Assembly (NCBI RefSeq): GCF_029227915.1
Contig: NC_079885.1
Span: 17,001,001 to 17,065,000 of the forward strand
DNA length: 64,000 nt
From: Hydractinia symbiolongicarpus
Taxonomy: Eukaryota; Cnidaria; Hydrozoa; Anthoathecata; Hydractiniidae
Direction of reading: 5' to 3'
Positions 22,921-34,210 of the stretch are shown in pieces (the stretch's first letter is position 1; every line of letters begins with the position of its first letter). The translations under genes and the position numbers were made by a program. The notes beneath the pieces are model-generated. The model did not search any database, was not told the DNA's origin, and saw only the letters and a list, made by a program, of their open reading frames with translations.

Positions 22921-23175
22921 ATTACAGGCATTCAAAAAAAAACTAACATAAATGTGGTCTGTGATATAAATACGGAAATTTGGTCCGACATTGCGCATTT
23001 GTGTCACCCAATGACTCCTCAACTGCTGTGAAAGGGTGGTTGGTAATGTTTTGAAATTACAGGTGGCTACTCTACATCGCAGTACAATGCAATTAACGTT
23101 ATCTACTTGTTTATATACTTTCAGCCAAGCATGCCTGGTCAATTCAGAATTGTTGCACATGTGTTTTAAGAACAC
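22918..23175 (-). CDS. Weak open frame upstream of ADI1
   Basis: An 85-codon frame reading MFLKHMCNNSELTRHAWLK ends at the tandem repeat. I recognise no domain. It could be a chance frame, or sequence of a 5' exon of the ADI1 transcript. Confidence is low. Confidence 0.15.
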   Translation of the reverse strand: MFLKHMCNNSELTRHAWLKVYKQVDNVNCIVLRCRVATCNFKTLPTTLSQQLRSHWVTQMRNVGPNFRIYITDHIYVSFFLNACN

Positions 23176-23479
23176 TTAACTCCACGGAAACGACGCTCTT
23201 AATTTTTTACAATTTACGGCATAAAATGTTTTTAAAGACGTTTTTGTAAAATAGCAAAATAGGCAATCAAGAAATTTTTATTTTCTATGAATATTCCTAG
23301 ATACAAAGCCATATAAATCCTAAATATTAAATGCTATAATACACTACACAAGCATTATAAGTGATCTGCCATATATATTACGAATCATGAAATTTATTAT
23401 AAAAAATCATTTTAGCCGCTATGATTATCATATATGACTTTGAATCATAAGGTTTTTACCCAATCAGAATTTATTAAAC

Positions 23480-23945
23480 TAAATCCAGCAAGAAAGCAAG
23501 GCAAAAATTGAAATTTTACCATACTGGGCAGTGAAGCAGAAAGATCTTGACCTTTTAGAAAGGAATGATATGAGAATGGTTAGGTGGATGTGTAACGCCA
23601 GTCTGAGAGACAGAAAGAGTTCAGATGAGCTAAGAAGCAGGCTAAGTATCCGTAGAATTAAAGATGTTATCCAGATAAGAAGATTGAATTGGCTGGGGCA
23701 CTTGGAAAGAATGGAAGAGGATAATTGGGTAAGAAAGTGTAGAGACTTGATAGTTCCTGGGGCAAAGCCCAGAGGCAGACAGAGAAAGACTTGGCAGGAG
23801 GTTATAAGAACAGACTTGATACAGAGGAAGTTGAGTTTAGATCTAATACAGTCTAGATCAGATTGAAAGAGGGTCATTAATATACCCCGTCCAACCCATG
23901 CTAGCATGGAAAACGGACATTAAGCCGAGAATGATGAATGATGGT
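23480..23945 (+). mobile_element. 5'-truncated LINE 3' end (second family)
   Basis: An open frame from about 23531 to 23866 encodes the C-terminal end of a LINE polyprotein, with MVRWMCNASLRDRKSSDEL, RRLNWLGHLERMEEDNWV and GAKPRGRQRKTWQEV. This pattern is a common signature of RTE/L2-type LINE C-termini. The stop at 23864 comes from a TGA where the family has a tryptophan; beyond it RPTHASMENGH continues in the same frame. The 3' end lies in a GATGAATGATGG tail. RT is absent. Confidence 0.85.
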
Positions 23946-25525
23946 GATTATAGCCTTTATTTGTTCTGAATTTTTAGTCCTATTAAGCTGCGCAAAACTT
24001 GGTCAAGCTCATTAGCAATTTAAGTTCAGCTTAGATGTGATTTTAAATACAGGTCATACCAAACCAGGAATAAATACGTAAACCGTGCTCAGATCTCCAA
24101 CCAGATTGATAATTAATATGGGTGACAGACAACAGCTGTTGGTTATGTAAAAATTTACTGTTGGTATGGGTAGCTCTTATTTTTTCTGTACATTGGTACA
24201 AAATGTTTTTTTTAAATTAAGGAGAGTAGGGAAAAAGCGACTTGACACAGTGCAGGCCGGACACTACATGAAAAATGAGATCATGGGAAATCAATATAGG
24301 GTGAGCCTCGCGTTTTTCACACCGTCTTATCCATGATAGAGTAAAAAATGTCATGAAATGTTTTTGGAACTCTTCTCTCTACCAAGCATTGTATAAACAC
24401 ACTGCAACTTTTTGTTGTGCTAGTGCCAATCAGCTAGTAGAATTGTAGTAGATCATAAAAATTTTAATACAGAAAGGACACATGCAATGTAAATAACACC
24501 TTAATTTAAGTAATTTTGTAAGAAGATGTTATTAAACTACCAAGAAAACCCTTATCGTTTTAACACTCATCCTCAACAGAATCTTAAGGTATATACATGG
24601 AAGAGGTTAACAAATCGCTGTAGTGATGCACATGTATACAAAAAATTAATCAAATTAAAGGAGTATATTAATGTACATTATTTTTTAATGTACTTCATGG
24701 TTTATTATTTATTTACATCGTTTATTTAATGTATATTTCACACATTCTGAATTTTCTTTTTCATTACACAAGAATAATAATCTTCTCTGAAGTCTCAACT
24801 TATGGACTTTATCTTATAAAAATATGTCTAGAAATCCTAACCCTCAATTTCCCAAGAGAAGACCAGAACCAACATGGTTTATGTTGTTACAAAGCGCAAG
24901 AAAAAGAACATCTAAGTAGCAGATAAACAAATATTTTGATTTAATTTATATACATTTATATATTTGCAATAAATTTTAATAAATTTGGTACGGAGGAGGG
25001 GGCGGTAAAGAAAAGGGATAATTACATTAATGGCTGTTGTCTATAAACACATCCACAAATAGACTATAACTTGGTATAAATGGTTTCATATTTCACTTGC
25101 CAACTGAACACACAACCCCAATTTTTGACCTAAATTGGGTTAAAGAAAAGCATAATTTTTTTTTATTACCTTATAACTGGATTTATCCACATGCTTGCTA
25201 ATACACATTTTATATTAATCATTCTGTAAAATAAATTTTGATTTAGGGGAATTTAACCCAAAAATTATTTTTTACATTTGATCCAACTAATCAATAAAAT
25301 CACAAATAGATATGACCCTTAGTTCTCAAATGTTGTGTTTTCTGCATTAACCAACAGCTGTTTTGGCTTGAAAAATTGCTTGTTTTTTTACGGAATACTA
25401 CTCAAAATCTAGGCATGTCACTAAAAATATTCCATTGTTCGAATTAAATATTAAAAGTGATCTGCAACAATTAAGATAATTTTTTTACGTTGACCAACAT
25501 ACTGCATTGTTTCATAATGATCACA
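23946..25525. other. No gene seen
   Basis: AT-rich sequence without recognisable coding regions. Open frames at 24526-24729 and 24729-24926 are hydrophobic and motif-free and probably chance. No RNA gene was recognised. Confidence 0.5.
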
Positions 25526-25529
25526 TTTT

Positions 25530-25915
25530 AATTATTTGGAACAAAATATGGCATTGTTTAAGCTCCATACAATCGCATTTTGATGGTTTTAGAACAAAAT
25601 ATGGCATTGTTTATGTTCCATACAATCACTTTTTGATGATTTTAGAACAAAAAACGAAGTTGTTTAAGCTCCATACCATATTGATGGTTTCAGAACAATA
25701 TACGAACCCATGCAAAAACAAACAGGACCCGTAGAAGAACAGAAACTTTGAACATTATAAATATTTACATATTTTACTATTTTTTGAATGTCTATCCTGT
25801 ATAAATAATTATTATAAATATAATACGACCTTATTTAAGGTCCAAGCGGTCGCGTTTTGCTGGATTTGAATAAAATACAGCATTGTTTAAGATCCATACA
25901 ATCATGTTTTAATGT
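25530..25915. repeat. Minisatellite, unit about 54 bp
   Basis: At least three tandem units (25535-25700) contain GAACAAAATATGGCATTGTT and GCTCCATACAATC. A diverged further unit occurs at 25845-25915. The plus frame 25507-25734 is a by-product of the repeat. Confidence 0.85.
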
Positions 25916-25949
25916 AGCAAAACGAACTTCATTATTATTTTGAAGTAAA

Positions 25950-26180
25950 GATGTGTGATAATCACTGCATTTCATTCTAAAATGAAAAGAAAACAATTCT
26001 ATGAAGCTTAAAAATCGCTGTAGTTTGCTTTAAAATGACAAGAAAACAAACCTAGAAGGTTCAGCAGTTGCCTTACTTCCCTCTAAAATGAAGAGACAAA
26101 TTTAAAATCGCAATATTTCTTTCTAAAAGGAAGAGGAAACGCCCCTGCAAACATAAAGATCGCTGTATTTTGGTATAAAA
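25950..26180. repeat. Degenerate tandem repeat, unit about 60 bp
   Basis: About four diverged units share ATCGCTGTAT/TTTGCTTTAAAATGA and AAGAGAAAAC words. It follows directly on the 54-bp minisatellite. No coding is seen. Confidence 0.6.
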
Positions 26181-26265
26181 GCAGAGCAATCAAAACTACT
26201 ATTTTGAATCTAGGTCTATTCATCGAAAAATTTATATAAAAATTCATAGCTTTCATAATTGTTAG

Positions 26266-27060
26266 CAGTCCTTAAAATTAGAATTTTTTTACGTCAGCAA
26301 TAAAATTGCCGACATAAGATACATTTTAACTGATTTGCGTCGGCAATATTTTTTTGTAGTGAAATTTTTCGGCTGGCAATAAATTTCATCATTCACCTTT
26401 TATTAGGGCTATACCCCTCATAAATTCGATGCATTGATCTCCTAAGACGATGACAAATGGGAATGGAGTACAAGTCTTCTTGAGATGGTGAACTTCGTTA
26501 GTTTAATATAACAGTTCAGTGCCAACTGGCTTTTTATGTTTGAGATGAACTCATTGGGTTAGGGCATCATTATGTTGTATATCACAGAAGTCGCCAGTGA
26601 CATGCTTCGAAAATGCTTGTCACCGGCACAGTTTAAGGTGAAGCAAAACTGTACATGAGACTCAATTGTTAGTCTTCACAGAACGTCTCTCCTTACAAAA
26701 CCGAGGGCAGGGCTGACTTATTGACTGCTGTGTCGTGTGAGAGAAAGAACTTCTGGACTTCTTTTTAATACGATATACAATTTTTAAGATTATTATTACA
26801 AATCGAATGGCACCACAGTATTTCTGTAGCCTAAATGACTTTAGTTAGTGATAATGGCCTAACTTACTAAAAATCAAATGTAGTTATTTTGTAGTCACAA
26901 TAAGTAGGAGTAGCTCAAACAAAACAAAAATATTGTTATTTAAAAAGTTCACAACGAAATAAGTTGGCAATTTTTTTGCCAACGCAACTACGGTATTTTT
27001 GTATTTTACGTCGGCAATTACGTCGGCAGTGCCGAATCCCAACGCTAATTTTAAGGGCTG
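26266..27060. mobile_element. 795-bp non-autonomous TIR element with 6-bp TSD
   Basis: The ends are 16-bp inverted repeats with one mismatch: CAGTCCTTAAAATTAG at the left and the complement of CAGCCCTTAAAATTAG at the right. A 6-bp direct repeat TGTTAG flanks it exactly (26260-26265, 27061-27066). Inside both ends lie several copies of a TTGCCGACG word, in both orientations, which may be transposase binding sites. There is no coding region. The superfamily is uncertain; a 6-bp TSD with ends starting CAG could be hAT-like or another group. Confidence 0.85.
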
Positions 27061-27069
27061 TGTTAGTGC

Positions 27070-29590
27070 TTTAAAGCAATAGCATACGTTCTTGTGTATT
27101 TTGCAATATCAAGTACAATTTATGTGCAGAAAACATCTTTTTGTTTTGATTTGCAAATTTTATGTTTAGTAGGTAAATTTGATGCGAAGAAAAAAAACAA
27201 CAATGTTGGTAGATATTTATAGTGTTTTCTATTTTTCTTGGTGCTACGAACATTTCTCAGATATCCTGATTCCTTGAAACAGTTAATGGATTCAGACTTC
27301 TGATTACTAATAATAAGAGAATAGACGGGAAAAAAAGAATTGATTTTTGATTTTCACTGAAGTTTTTTACACAAAACTCACCAAAAAATTTTTTGACCTC
27401 GCAAAACTTTCTGCCCCTTAAATAGTTCAAAATAGTAACTCCAGAAGCAAGAAGCAACAAAACATGAATAAATCATCAATCCTAATAAATCTATTTTTGT
27501 GACAATGTATGAAACGCGTAGTTTGGGTAAGCATTGGCTTTAATTACTGAATAACAGTTCGAATCCCTCCTTTTTTATTATAAAATTTAAAGCGTCTATT
27601 AGAACGAGAGGTATATGTCAAAATGATTTTCTGATTATTAAAGACAGATCATTTCAAATTTATTTAAAAGATCCACCCGAACACGAAGAAAAAAATTCGG
27701 TGAAACCTATAAATATGCAATAAAAAACTTGGGTGGTAAAAAGTTTATATGGTGTATTATTGAATTTGAAATACAGTCCCATACTTTATCAGACTTTCTT
27801 TTACACTAACCGTTAAATATAAACTCCACCACTCTTGAAATAGTATCTAAGTTGATAAGAGCCTGGACATAAAGGTTAAGTCAATGTCTAACAATACATA
27901 CATTTATGACAATATAAAAACCAGCTGTCCAACCGCTAATGTAAATATAACAACAAGATATCTAACACTTTCTGCTATGGCAGCTCTCGGCCAAGTGATA
28001 TTTTAAATTCAATTTTTTTAATTCAAAATATTGCTCAATTCTAAGGTCTTTTTCAGGTACCTTATCCTCCTGGCTAAAGTATTTACCCCTGGAAGATTAG
28101 CAAGAAGACAATTGCCTGGGGTGCAATTATCCAGGAAGGAATTGTCTCTAGAACCACCAAGCAGAAGTATGTAATAAAGTACCCGTCCTGATGCTTCTCC
28201 GCAACCATTCGTAATTTATTCAATTCATTCAAACTTTACGTGTCTACTAGAAAAAAATGACTTTCCTCTGTATGGCATTTTTGTTATATATATTTGGTTA
28301 TATTTTGTAATCAACATACATATGCAGGTTATGTACATACAAATAGCTCTGCTCTAAATTTGTCTACTGCTAAATATTTCAAAACTGTTGCTCATCCAGC
28401 TCACATTTAGAACATACACCAAGCGTACAAACAAAGAAGTATTTGAAAACAGGATGTTCGATTTTGGGTATATACATGGGGAAACAAAAGAATGAAAGAT
28501 GATTGGGTTATAGTAAAATGTCACTCAAACTCAAAAAGAAAACATTGCAGAGGAGAGGAGAGAAAAAAATCTGTTAGCTTACACAACACATAACACCAAA
28601 GATAGATTGGGGAAGAATTCTAGAATTTGTGTTCATTCAGACTGAACGTTGCAGTTTTCTCTTCAGAGAGACAACTGTTTGAACACATTTATATATACGC
28701 CACAAACCATTGTCCATTCAGCTTTTTTCACTTTCACAGGGCTCAAGGTTTTCATGTAAGAAACCCCAACAAAAATGGAATGTTTACAAAATTTTTACTG
28801 TATATTATAGAGCTGTAACAAATGCAAGTCTTTTTAGCCAGACGCCTATTGACAAGCTAAATTGTGTTTTTAACAAATAGTACGAGCTGTGTTGTGTTTA
28901 ACAAATAGTACGAGTAGTTAGCTATATAATAGCTTTTACCTGCCCAGCAACAAAAAAATTGCAGCAAGTATACAGAACTACTCTATGATCTCTAAATGAA
29001 AAAAGTCATTTGCAAAATAATTTTGCTGAAAAACTAATGAACGTACCTTCCTTGAGTTGTAGTTAGTATAAATGCAGAAAATTTGAAAAGGGGAAAGGGT
29101 TTTCACACCTCAGTTGGCAATGTTTTCCAGGGCTTGCTATCCGTCGCTGGAACGGAAAACATTAGTTACAAGAGTCGATTGGTAGGTCGTATTGTTTTTT
29201 TATCATGTCGTACTTGCACTGGAGAAATGCCGAACATAGAGCAAACTGGAAAAATACCGTTTCATTTAAAAACAATACGCGATCGATTCGCCTTCATTTT
29301 GGCGTGGGAGGTAAACAGATTGGGAAAGGACAAGAAGAAGATATATGGCTAATTAATAAAACTTAATGAAAGTACAGTTTTTGTTATTATCTGTTATTGT
29401 TAGTACTTGTTCTGGTTTCCATTCACTGATTGAATGTTTTTTTTACCAACTAAATCTTTTTCTTTACCAAATGGCGGAGGTTAAATATAATCCAATCTCG
29501 TTAGGTAAGTTTAGAACTGTAAAAAAATTGCTTGTTTTTATCTTGCATTGTCTTGGTTACTCAGTAAAAACACACTTATTAACCCTATTC
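27070..29590. other. No gene seen
   Basis: AT-rich sequence with only short, motif-free frames (27071-27253 and 27257-27460 minus, 28627-28818 and 29083-29352 plus). A 45-bp segment at 29135-29180 has an inverted relative at 40798-40845, probably a small dispersed repeat. Confidence 0.5.
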
Positions 29591-29594
29591 GGTC

Positions 29595-29626
29595 CGGGGG
29601 AGGCGGTTTCCGCCCCCCCCCCCTGA
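29595..29626. repeat. GC-rich hairpin and C-run
   Basis: GGGGGAGGCGG faces CCGCCCCCCCC across a TTT loop. It sits about 40 bp before the AAGT microsatellite that ends the LINE to its right. Confidence 0.7.
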
Positions 29627-29948
29627 CGGTTTTTTTTAATAACTCCTGATTGCTTTCTTATAAGTAAGTAAGTAAGTAAGTTATATTTGCCATCATTATA
29701 AAATCGTTAAAAATATTTACAGAGAAAAAGAAATTGAAAACAAAATAAATAAAATAATAAACTATATATAATATTAAAATGTATCATAAAAAATATAAAA
29801 TGCAATTTTCCTGAGTGTTGATATGTTTGATGGCTGGATAACACAAAACAAGCCAAGGCGAGATTTCCATTGTGGTCCATTTCTACCCTTATAGAAAAAA
29901 AAGATAAGCAAAACGAAAACGAAAGGATTATCAAAAGATCATATGAAT

Positions 29949-30479
29949 TTAATTCACAAAATCATCTGAGTCCCTTCTCGTTATAACATCAAAATAGTGC
30001 TTTTTTAGGTTGTGTTTAAAACTGTTTGTAGTACTAGATCTTTTAAGACCCTCAGGAAGAGTATTCCATAAGGAGGGTCCAAGGTAGGAAGGACACTGTT
30101 GACCTTGGGATGTTTTTACACAAGATTGTTCAAGCCTCTGGAATGATAAACGAGTCGAAGCTCTTCTATGACTTGATGGAATAAATACATCAGACATGTA
30201 CAGAGGACATTTTTTCTGAAAAAATTTATATGCATGATTGTTTACGCATACTTTAAACCTTTCGCCAACTGGTAGCCAATTTATTTCCTTAAAATCCGTA
30301 GCACCTACATGTGATCTGCTACTTTTTGTAAACAGAAGCGAACACATTTGTTTTGAGCAACCTGGAGCTTCTTTTTTAAAACTTTTGTCAGGTTTGGATA
30401 CCACACAGTACTGGCATAGTCGAAATGTGGTTGAATTAAAGAGTTACAAAGAAGTCATCGCAGATCCTTGTTCAAAAAT
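29949..30479 (-). pseudogene. LINE C-terminal coding region (3' half)
   Basis: The frame 30404-29949 reads through a LINE C-terminal region with ATDFKEINWLPVGERFKV, KFFQKKCPLYMSDVF and GPSLWNTLPEGLKRSS, ending near the stop with SFKHNLKKHYFDV. It is the part of the polyprotein after the RT thumb. Sequence between 30404 and 30479 continues upstream in a shifted frame to the Gypsy insertion point. The C-terminal frame itself is intact. Confidence 0.85.
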
Positions 30480-30639
30480 TGTATAAGGATGAGATCAATA
30501 ACTGAGACAATGTTGTGACTTGCTGATATGCTATCATCTTGAATAATAATAAATGCTAGATCATAACGAGTAGAGTACCTAACATAAGATAAATCGTAAC
30601 AAGTAGGGTTCCTAAGATATAACGGGTGATATATATACA
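30480..30639 (-). repeat. Ty3/Gypsy LTR (3' LTR relative to the element)
   Basis: This 160-bp LTR starts TG and ends CA and is identical base for base to the LTR at 35751-35910. A 5-bp duplication AAAAT flanks the whole element (30475-30479 and 35911-35915). A polypurine tract on the minus strand adjoins it at 30640-30672. Confidence 0.95.
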
Positions 30640-30672
30640 TGCCTCTTTTCTTCTTCTTTTTTTTTTTTTTTT
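30640..30672 (-). other. Polypurine tract of the Gypsy element
   Basis: On the minus strand this is a run of A and G (AAAAAGAAGAAGAAAAGAGG core) directly before the 3' LTR. It is the usual primer for plus-strand DNA synthesis. Confidence 0.85.
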
Positions 30673-30727
30673 AAACAAAAACTAAATATACTAAATGATG
30701 GACACGAGTAATTTCGTGTGTAAATGT

Positions 30728-33700
30728 CTATTTCATAACATAGTCTTTAAATCTTTCTGGTGGTCTTCTAGTGCGTGTTGATCGTCTCGTTTGGATGACG
30801 GGTGTCGGAGGGCAGACGATTGATGGTGGAGTGTCTGCCTGAGTTGTCTCTTGTTCAGTTGGAATTGTTTCTGGTTGATTGATTGCTGGTAGATCTGTCC
30901 CGTTAGTACTGGGAAGATGTTCTTCTTTTGTTTGTCGGAGAATGTCTAAATCGATGATATCGTTGCGTGTTTCGTTTGGTATTGGGCGTAAAAACTGTCT
31001 ATTACGTAATGTCGTACGACGGCTGCCATCGACTACAACACGGTATTGTCGATGGGGTAAACTTTCGCTGATTACCCCGGTCTTTTCCCATCGAAGCGGG
31101 GCGTTACCGGTTTGGTTCTGGATGGAAACAGTGTCTCCAACTTTCAAAACAGGGAGTTGTCGTTGTGATGTCGTGCAAGCTTGTTGGTGTCTTCTCGTAA
31201 AAGCGTTCTCGCGAATATCGGCTAAGTCAATCCATTCTTTCCGGAAACGTCTTGGTGCTGGAAGATGGTCTCTGATGTTGCGTCCAAATAGGAGCTCAGA
31301 AGGTGAGACTCCCATGTCTGGTGATGGAGTGTTTCGGTACAGGAGAAGGGCTTTGGCGACATTATCGGTGTCCAGTGATCCAGATTGACTAATATTGGTC
31401 GTCAATATTCGTTTGACAGTCTTAACTGCGGCTTCTGCTCGTCCGTTGCTTTGGGGGTAGCCGACAGATGATACTCGATGTGAAACGTTCCAAGATCGTA
31501 GAAAGTTTTCGAACTCGTGAGATGTAAATGGCGGACCCCCGTCTGATGACAGTTCTTCGGGGACGCCAAAATTTGTGAAATATCTTCGAAGAATGTTTAC
31601 AACCGTGGTAGCTGTAGCATCAGGCTTGGTTGAGGCTACCTCTGGCCAACCGGAGAAGCGATCTGCGTAGACTATATACAGACGCCCTGCCATGTGAAAT
31701 AGATCGGCAGCTGTCTGTTGGAATGGATAAATCGGCGGATCGGGGACTTCCGGTGTATCTTTGCGATTTGAGGGAGCGATTTGGTTGCATCGGGTGCATT
31801 GATTCCTGTGATTTTGTATGTGTGAGCTCATTTGTGGCCAGAAGAATCGTCTTTTTGCATTTTCTCTCATTGCGCTGACGCCTTGGTGTCCGATGTGTAA
31901 CTCTTCTAGTAGGGTACGTCGAAGAGCGCGTGGTATCAGGACGCGATCTTCAAGCATAATTAGATTGTCTACACAATATAAGTCATTTTTCAATCTCCAG
32001 TAGGGTAAGATATGTTGTGGTAAAGTTTCTTTGTTGGTTGGAAATCCCTCGAGAATTGTACGGTGGAGATCTTTGTACTCGGCGTCTTCAGATGCTTTGC
32101 GTGAGATGTCCTCAAGGGAACACGAGTTGTTTTGGTTGAAACGGAGGTGGATAGAAGCCGAGATAGTAGCCTCGATCTTATCAGAGGTGTTTGACGGTGG
32201 TGAAAGCGGTATCCGGGACATGAAGTTTGCTCCTACGTTTTTCTTGCCCGGGATGTGGATTACTTGGAAGTTATACATTAGAGTCTTTTCTCTGATGTCT
32301 AACAGTCTTGGGTTTTTTAGCTCGAACAATTCTCTTTTGTTAAATATTGGTACCAGAGACTCGTGGTCGGCGGCGATAATTAGGTTAGGGCATCCCATTA
32401 CAAACATTCGGCAAGATTGTAAGGCGAATAGTAAAGCGAGTGCTTCGCCTTCGACTGGTGCGTATCCGCTCTCTGCGGGGGATGTGAAGCGAGAACCAGC
32501 GTAGCATGTTTTCCAGTGGTTTTCTCCGCACGTTGGCTTAATCGAAGGACACGAACAATGTTTTTGGAGAAGGGTGAAGCCGATACCAGTCTTGCTCCAG
32601 TCGGTCGTGATGCAGGTTTGTCGGTTTATCTCGAAAGAGCGAACGCCTTCATCGATGCTGTCGAGGATCTTTTGTTTGGATTCTTGAAATACGCGCTCTA
32701 ACGTCTCATCCCAATAGAATTTTCCATCATGTTTCAAGAGTTCTCTGAACGGAGTCATGACGGGTGCTTGTGCGAAGGCGTAGGAGACTTGGTTTACTAA
32801 GCCGAACCATGATCGAACACCGGTGATGTTGGTCGGCGATGGAAAGTTTTTAATGCCTTTTAAGATTTTTTGGTTTGGTTTGTAACCATGTGGTGTGATA
32901 ACAAAACCAGCGAATTCAACGGTGTCTTTCGCGAATTGAAATTTCTCGGGATTAAACACTATCCCGTTGTTGGCACATAGTGTAATGTAGTTCATTGTGT
33001 GCCAAAATGCTGTTGCGATGTCAGAGTCCCAAAGGATCGAGTCGTCTACACAACGTTGGACACGGGGAAAGTCATTTGTTATATCGTCAAAGCGTTTCGT
33101 ATACCCGTCTCCAGATCCATGGAATCCTTGTGGTGCTCGGAGGTAGCGGTATCTGCCCCATTCGGTGATGAATGTCGTTGCTTCTTTTGCGTCGTTGGCT
33201 AATGGAACGCTGTGGTATCCGTTCCAGGCATCGAGGGTTGTCTTTTTGGTTTGCGGTGGAACTACACTTACGATGTTGAAGGGTGATTGGCTGTAATGAG
33301 TTTCTCGTTTGGTAGATGCGTTTAGTTTTTGCAAATCTACTGTTCGACGGGGAGTGCCGTCGTTCTTGGGAACGGTAATCATCCGAGAACACCAGTTTGT
33401 AGGTGTCCCGGTTGGGACTGGTTCGACTATCCCCAAGTTTACATCTTGATCGAGTTGGTCTTTGACGGATTCTTTCCAGTGATGTGGTACTGGTATTGGT
33501 TTATGAACGGAGACGGGGTTTTCGTCCTCACGAAATTGGATTTTTAATGGTTCGCCTGTCATCACTTGTAGCTTTTGGTGTTTGCAAGTGTTAAATGCAC
33601 TACTCGAAAAGTATGTTTTGATCCAACCCTCTAATTGTTCTGTATACTCTGGTGTCGCTGGAAACGGAATCGTGTCAGGTATCGGCGGACATGGTGAACG

Positions 33701-34207
33701 ACGTGGACATCCGCACTCGGCAACGGAGTCGTCTGGTGAGTCTGTTGCATTCAGTTGGCTGGTTGCAATCTGCTCCGGGAAGGTAGAGTGTACGATGTTC
33801 AACTTTTTCAGTGCTGTTTTTGATAGAAAAAATCCTTTAACTTTGTCACACAAGTAAACAATTTCTGTGGTGGTCGATGTACCGACGATGATGTCAGCAA
33901 TGATTGCGCCTTTAATACTGATGTCGTTATTGTTCACAGCGCGGAGACGATGTCGAGTTTTTATCAAAGCGTTTTTACTACAATTCAATTGTGAAAGCAG
34001 TTCTATTCCTGCTGTACATGTTTGAGCGCCAGTATCAGCGATGGCGCTAACTCTGGTAGGTTGAAGTTTATTCAAAGAAAATGATTTACAAAGTTTCTGA
34101 TGTGCAGATGAGTTGAGTGAAATAGAGATATTTACTGTTGGCTGTGGGGATGGTTTTTGTTCGATGAATTTATCATTTTCCCATTGTCCGTGAGGTACGC
34201 CATCTAG
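30728..34207 (-). CDS. pol: Gypsy pol polyprotein (protease, RT, RNase H, integrase)
   Basis: This frame is open from just after the gag stop (34207) to 30728, about 1,159 codons; an upstream ATG of its own is not evident, and it is in the same frame as gag. Domains in order: aspartic protease (SAIADTGAQTC), reverse transcriptase (RRTVDLQKLNAS; motif C reads CVDDSILW rather than YxDD), RNase H (ITTDWSKTGIGF, AADHESLV), integrase zinc-binding HHCC (HIGHQG and CTRCNQ) and catalytic core (TAADLFHMAG, LSSDGGPPFTS, GRAEAAVK giving D, D, E). All needed blocks are intact. It would be made by reading through the gag UGA codon. Confidence 0.93.
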   Translation of the reverse strand, partial: LDGVPHGQWENDKFIEQKPSPQPTVNISISLNSSAHQKLCKSFSLNKLQPTRVSAIADTGAQTCTAGIELLSQLNCSKNALIKTRHRLRAVNNNDISIKGAIIADIIVGTSTTTEIVYLCDKVKGFFLSKTALKKLNIVHSTFPEQIATSQLNATDSPDDSVAECGCPRRSPCPPIPDTIPFPATPEYTEQLEGWIKTYFSSSAFNTCKHQKLQVMTGEPLKIQFREDENPVSVHKPIPVPHHWKESVKDQLDQDVNLGIVEPVPTGTPTNWCSRMITVPKNDGTPRRTVDLQKLNASTKRETHYSQSPFNIVSVVPPQTKKTTLDAWNGYHSVPLANDAKEATTFITEWGRYRYLRAPQGFHGSGDGYTKRFDDITNDFPRVQRCVDDSILWDSDIATAFWHTMNYITLCANNGIVFNPEKFQFAKDTVEFAGFVITPHGYKPNQKILKGIKNFPSPTNITGVRSWFGLVNQVSYAFAQAPVMTPFRELLKHDGKFYWDETLERVFQESKQKILDSIDEGVRSFEINRQTCITTDWSKTGIGFTLLQKHCSCPSIKPTCGENHWKTCYAGSRFTSPAESGYAPVEGEALALLFALQSCRMFVMGCPNLIIAADHESLVPIFNKRELFELKNPRLLDIREKTLMYNFQVIHIPGKKNVGANFMSRIPLSPPSNTSDKIEATISASIHLRFNQNNSCSLEDISRKASEDAEYKDLHRTILEGFPTNKETLPQHILPYWRLKNDLYCVDNLIMLEDRVLIPRALRRTLLEELHIGHQGVSAMRENAKRRFFWPQMSSHIQNHRNQCTRCNQIAPSNRKDTPEVPDPPIYPFQQTAADLFHMAGRLYIVYADRFSGWPEVASTKPDATATTVVNILRRYFTNFGVPEELSSDGGPPFTSHEFENFLRSWNVSHRVSSVGYPQSNGRAEAAVKTVKRILTTNISQSGSLDTDNVAKALLLYRNTPSPDMGVSPSELLFGRNIRDHLPAPRRFRKEWIDLADIRENAFTRRHQQACTTSQRQLPVLKVGDTVSIQNQTGNAPLRWEKTGVISESLPHRQYRVVVDGSRRTTLRNRQFLRPIPNETRNDIIDLDILRQTKEEHLPSTNGTDLPAINQPETIPTEQETTQADTPPSIVCPPTPVIQTRRSTRTRRPPERFKDYVMK

Positions 34208-34210
34208 TCA
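34202..34210 (-). promoter_or_regulatory. Probable stop-codon read-through site (UGA CUA) between gag and pol
   Basis: The gag stop codon is TGA (34210-34208), followed directly by CTA (34207-34205) and GAT. The pol frame is the same as gag with no other stop for over 1,100 codons. The UGA-CUA hexamer is a known leaky context. Downstream RNA structure was not assessed. Confidence 0.75.

Noticed and set aside
24526-24926. Two hydrophobic open frames
   Set aside because: AT-rich chance translation; no start context or family resemblance.
25530-26180. Regular repeats considered as a CRISPR array
   Set aside because: Whole 54-60 bp units repeat without unique spacers, and the genome is eukaryotic; these are minisatellites.
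29083-29352. 89-codon open frame MKRGKGFHTSVGN...
   Set aside because: Not recognised; part of it overlaps a small dispersed repeat with an inverted relative near 40800.
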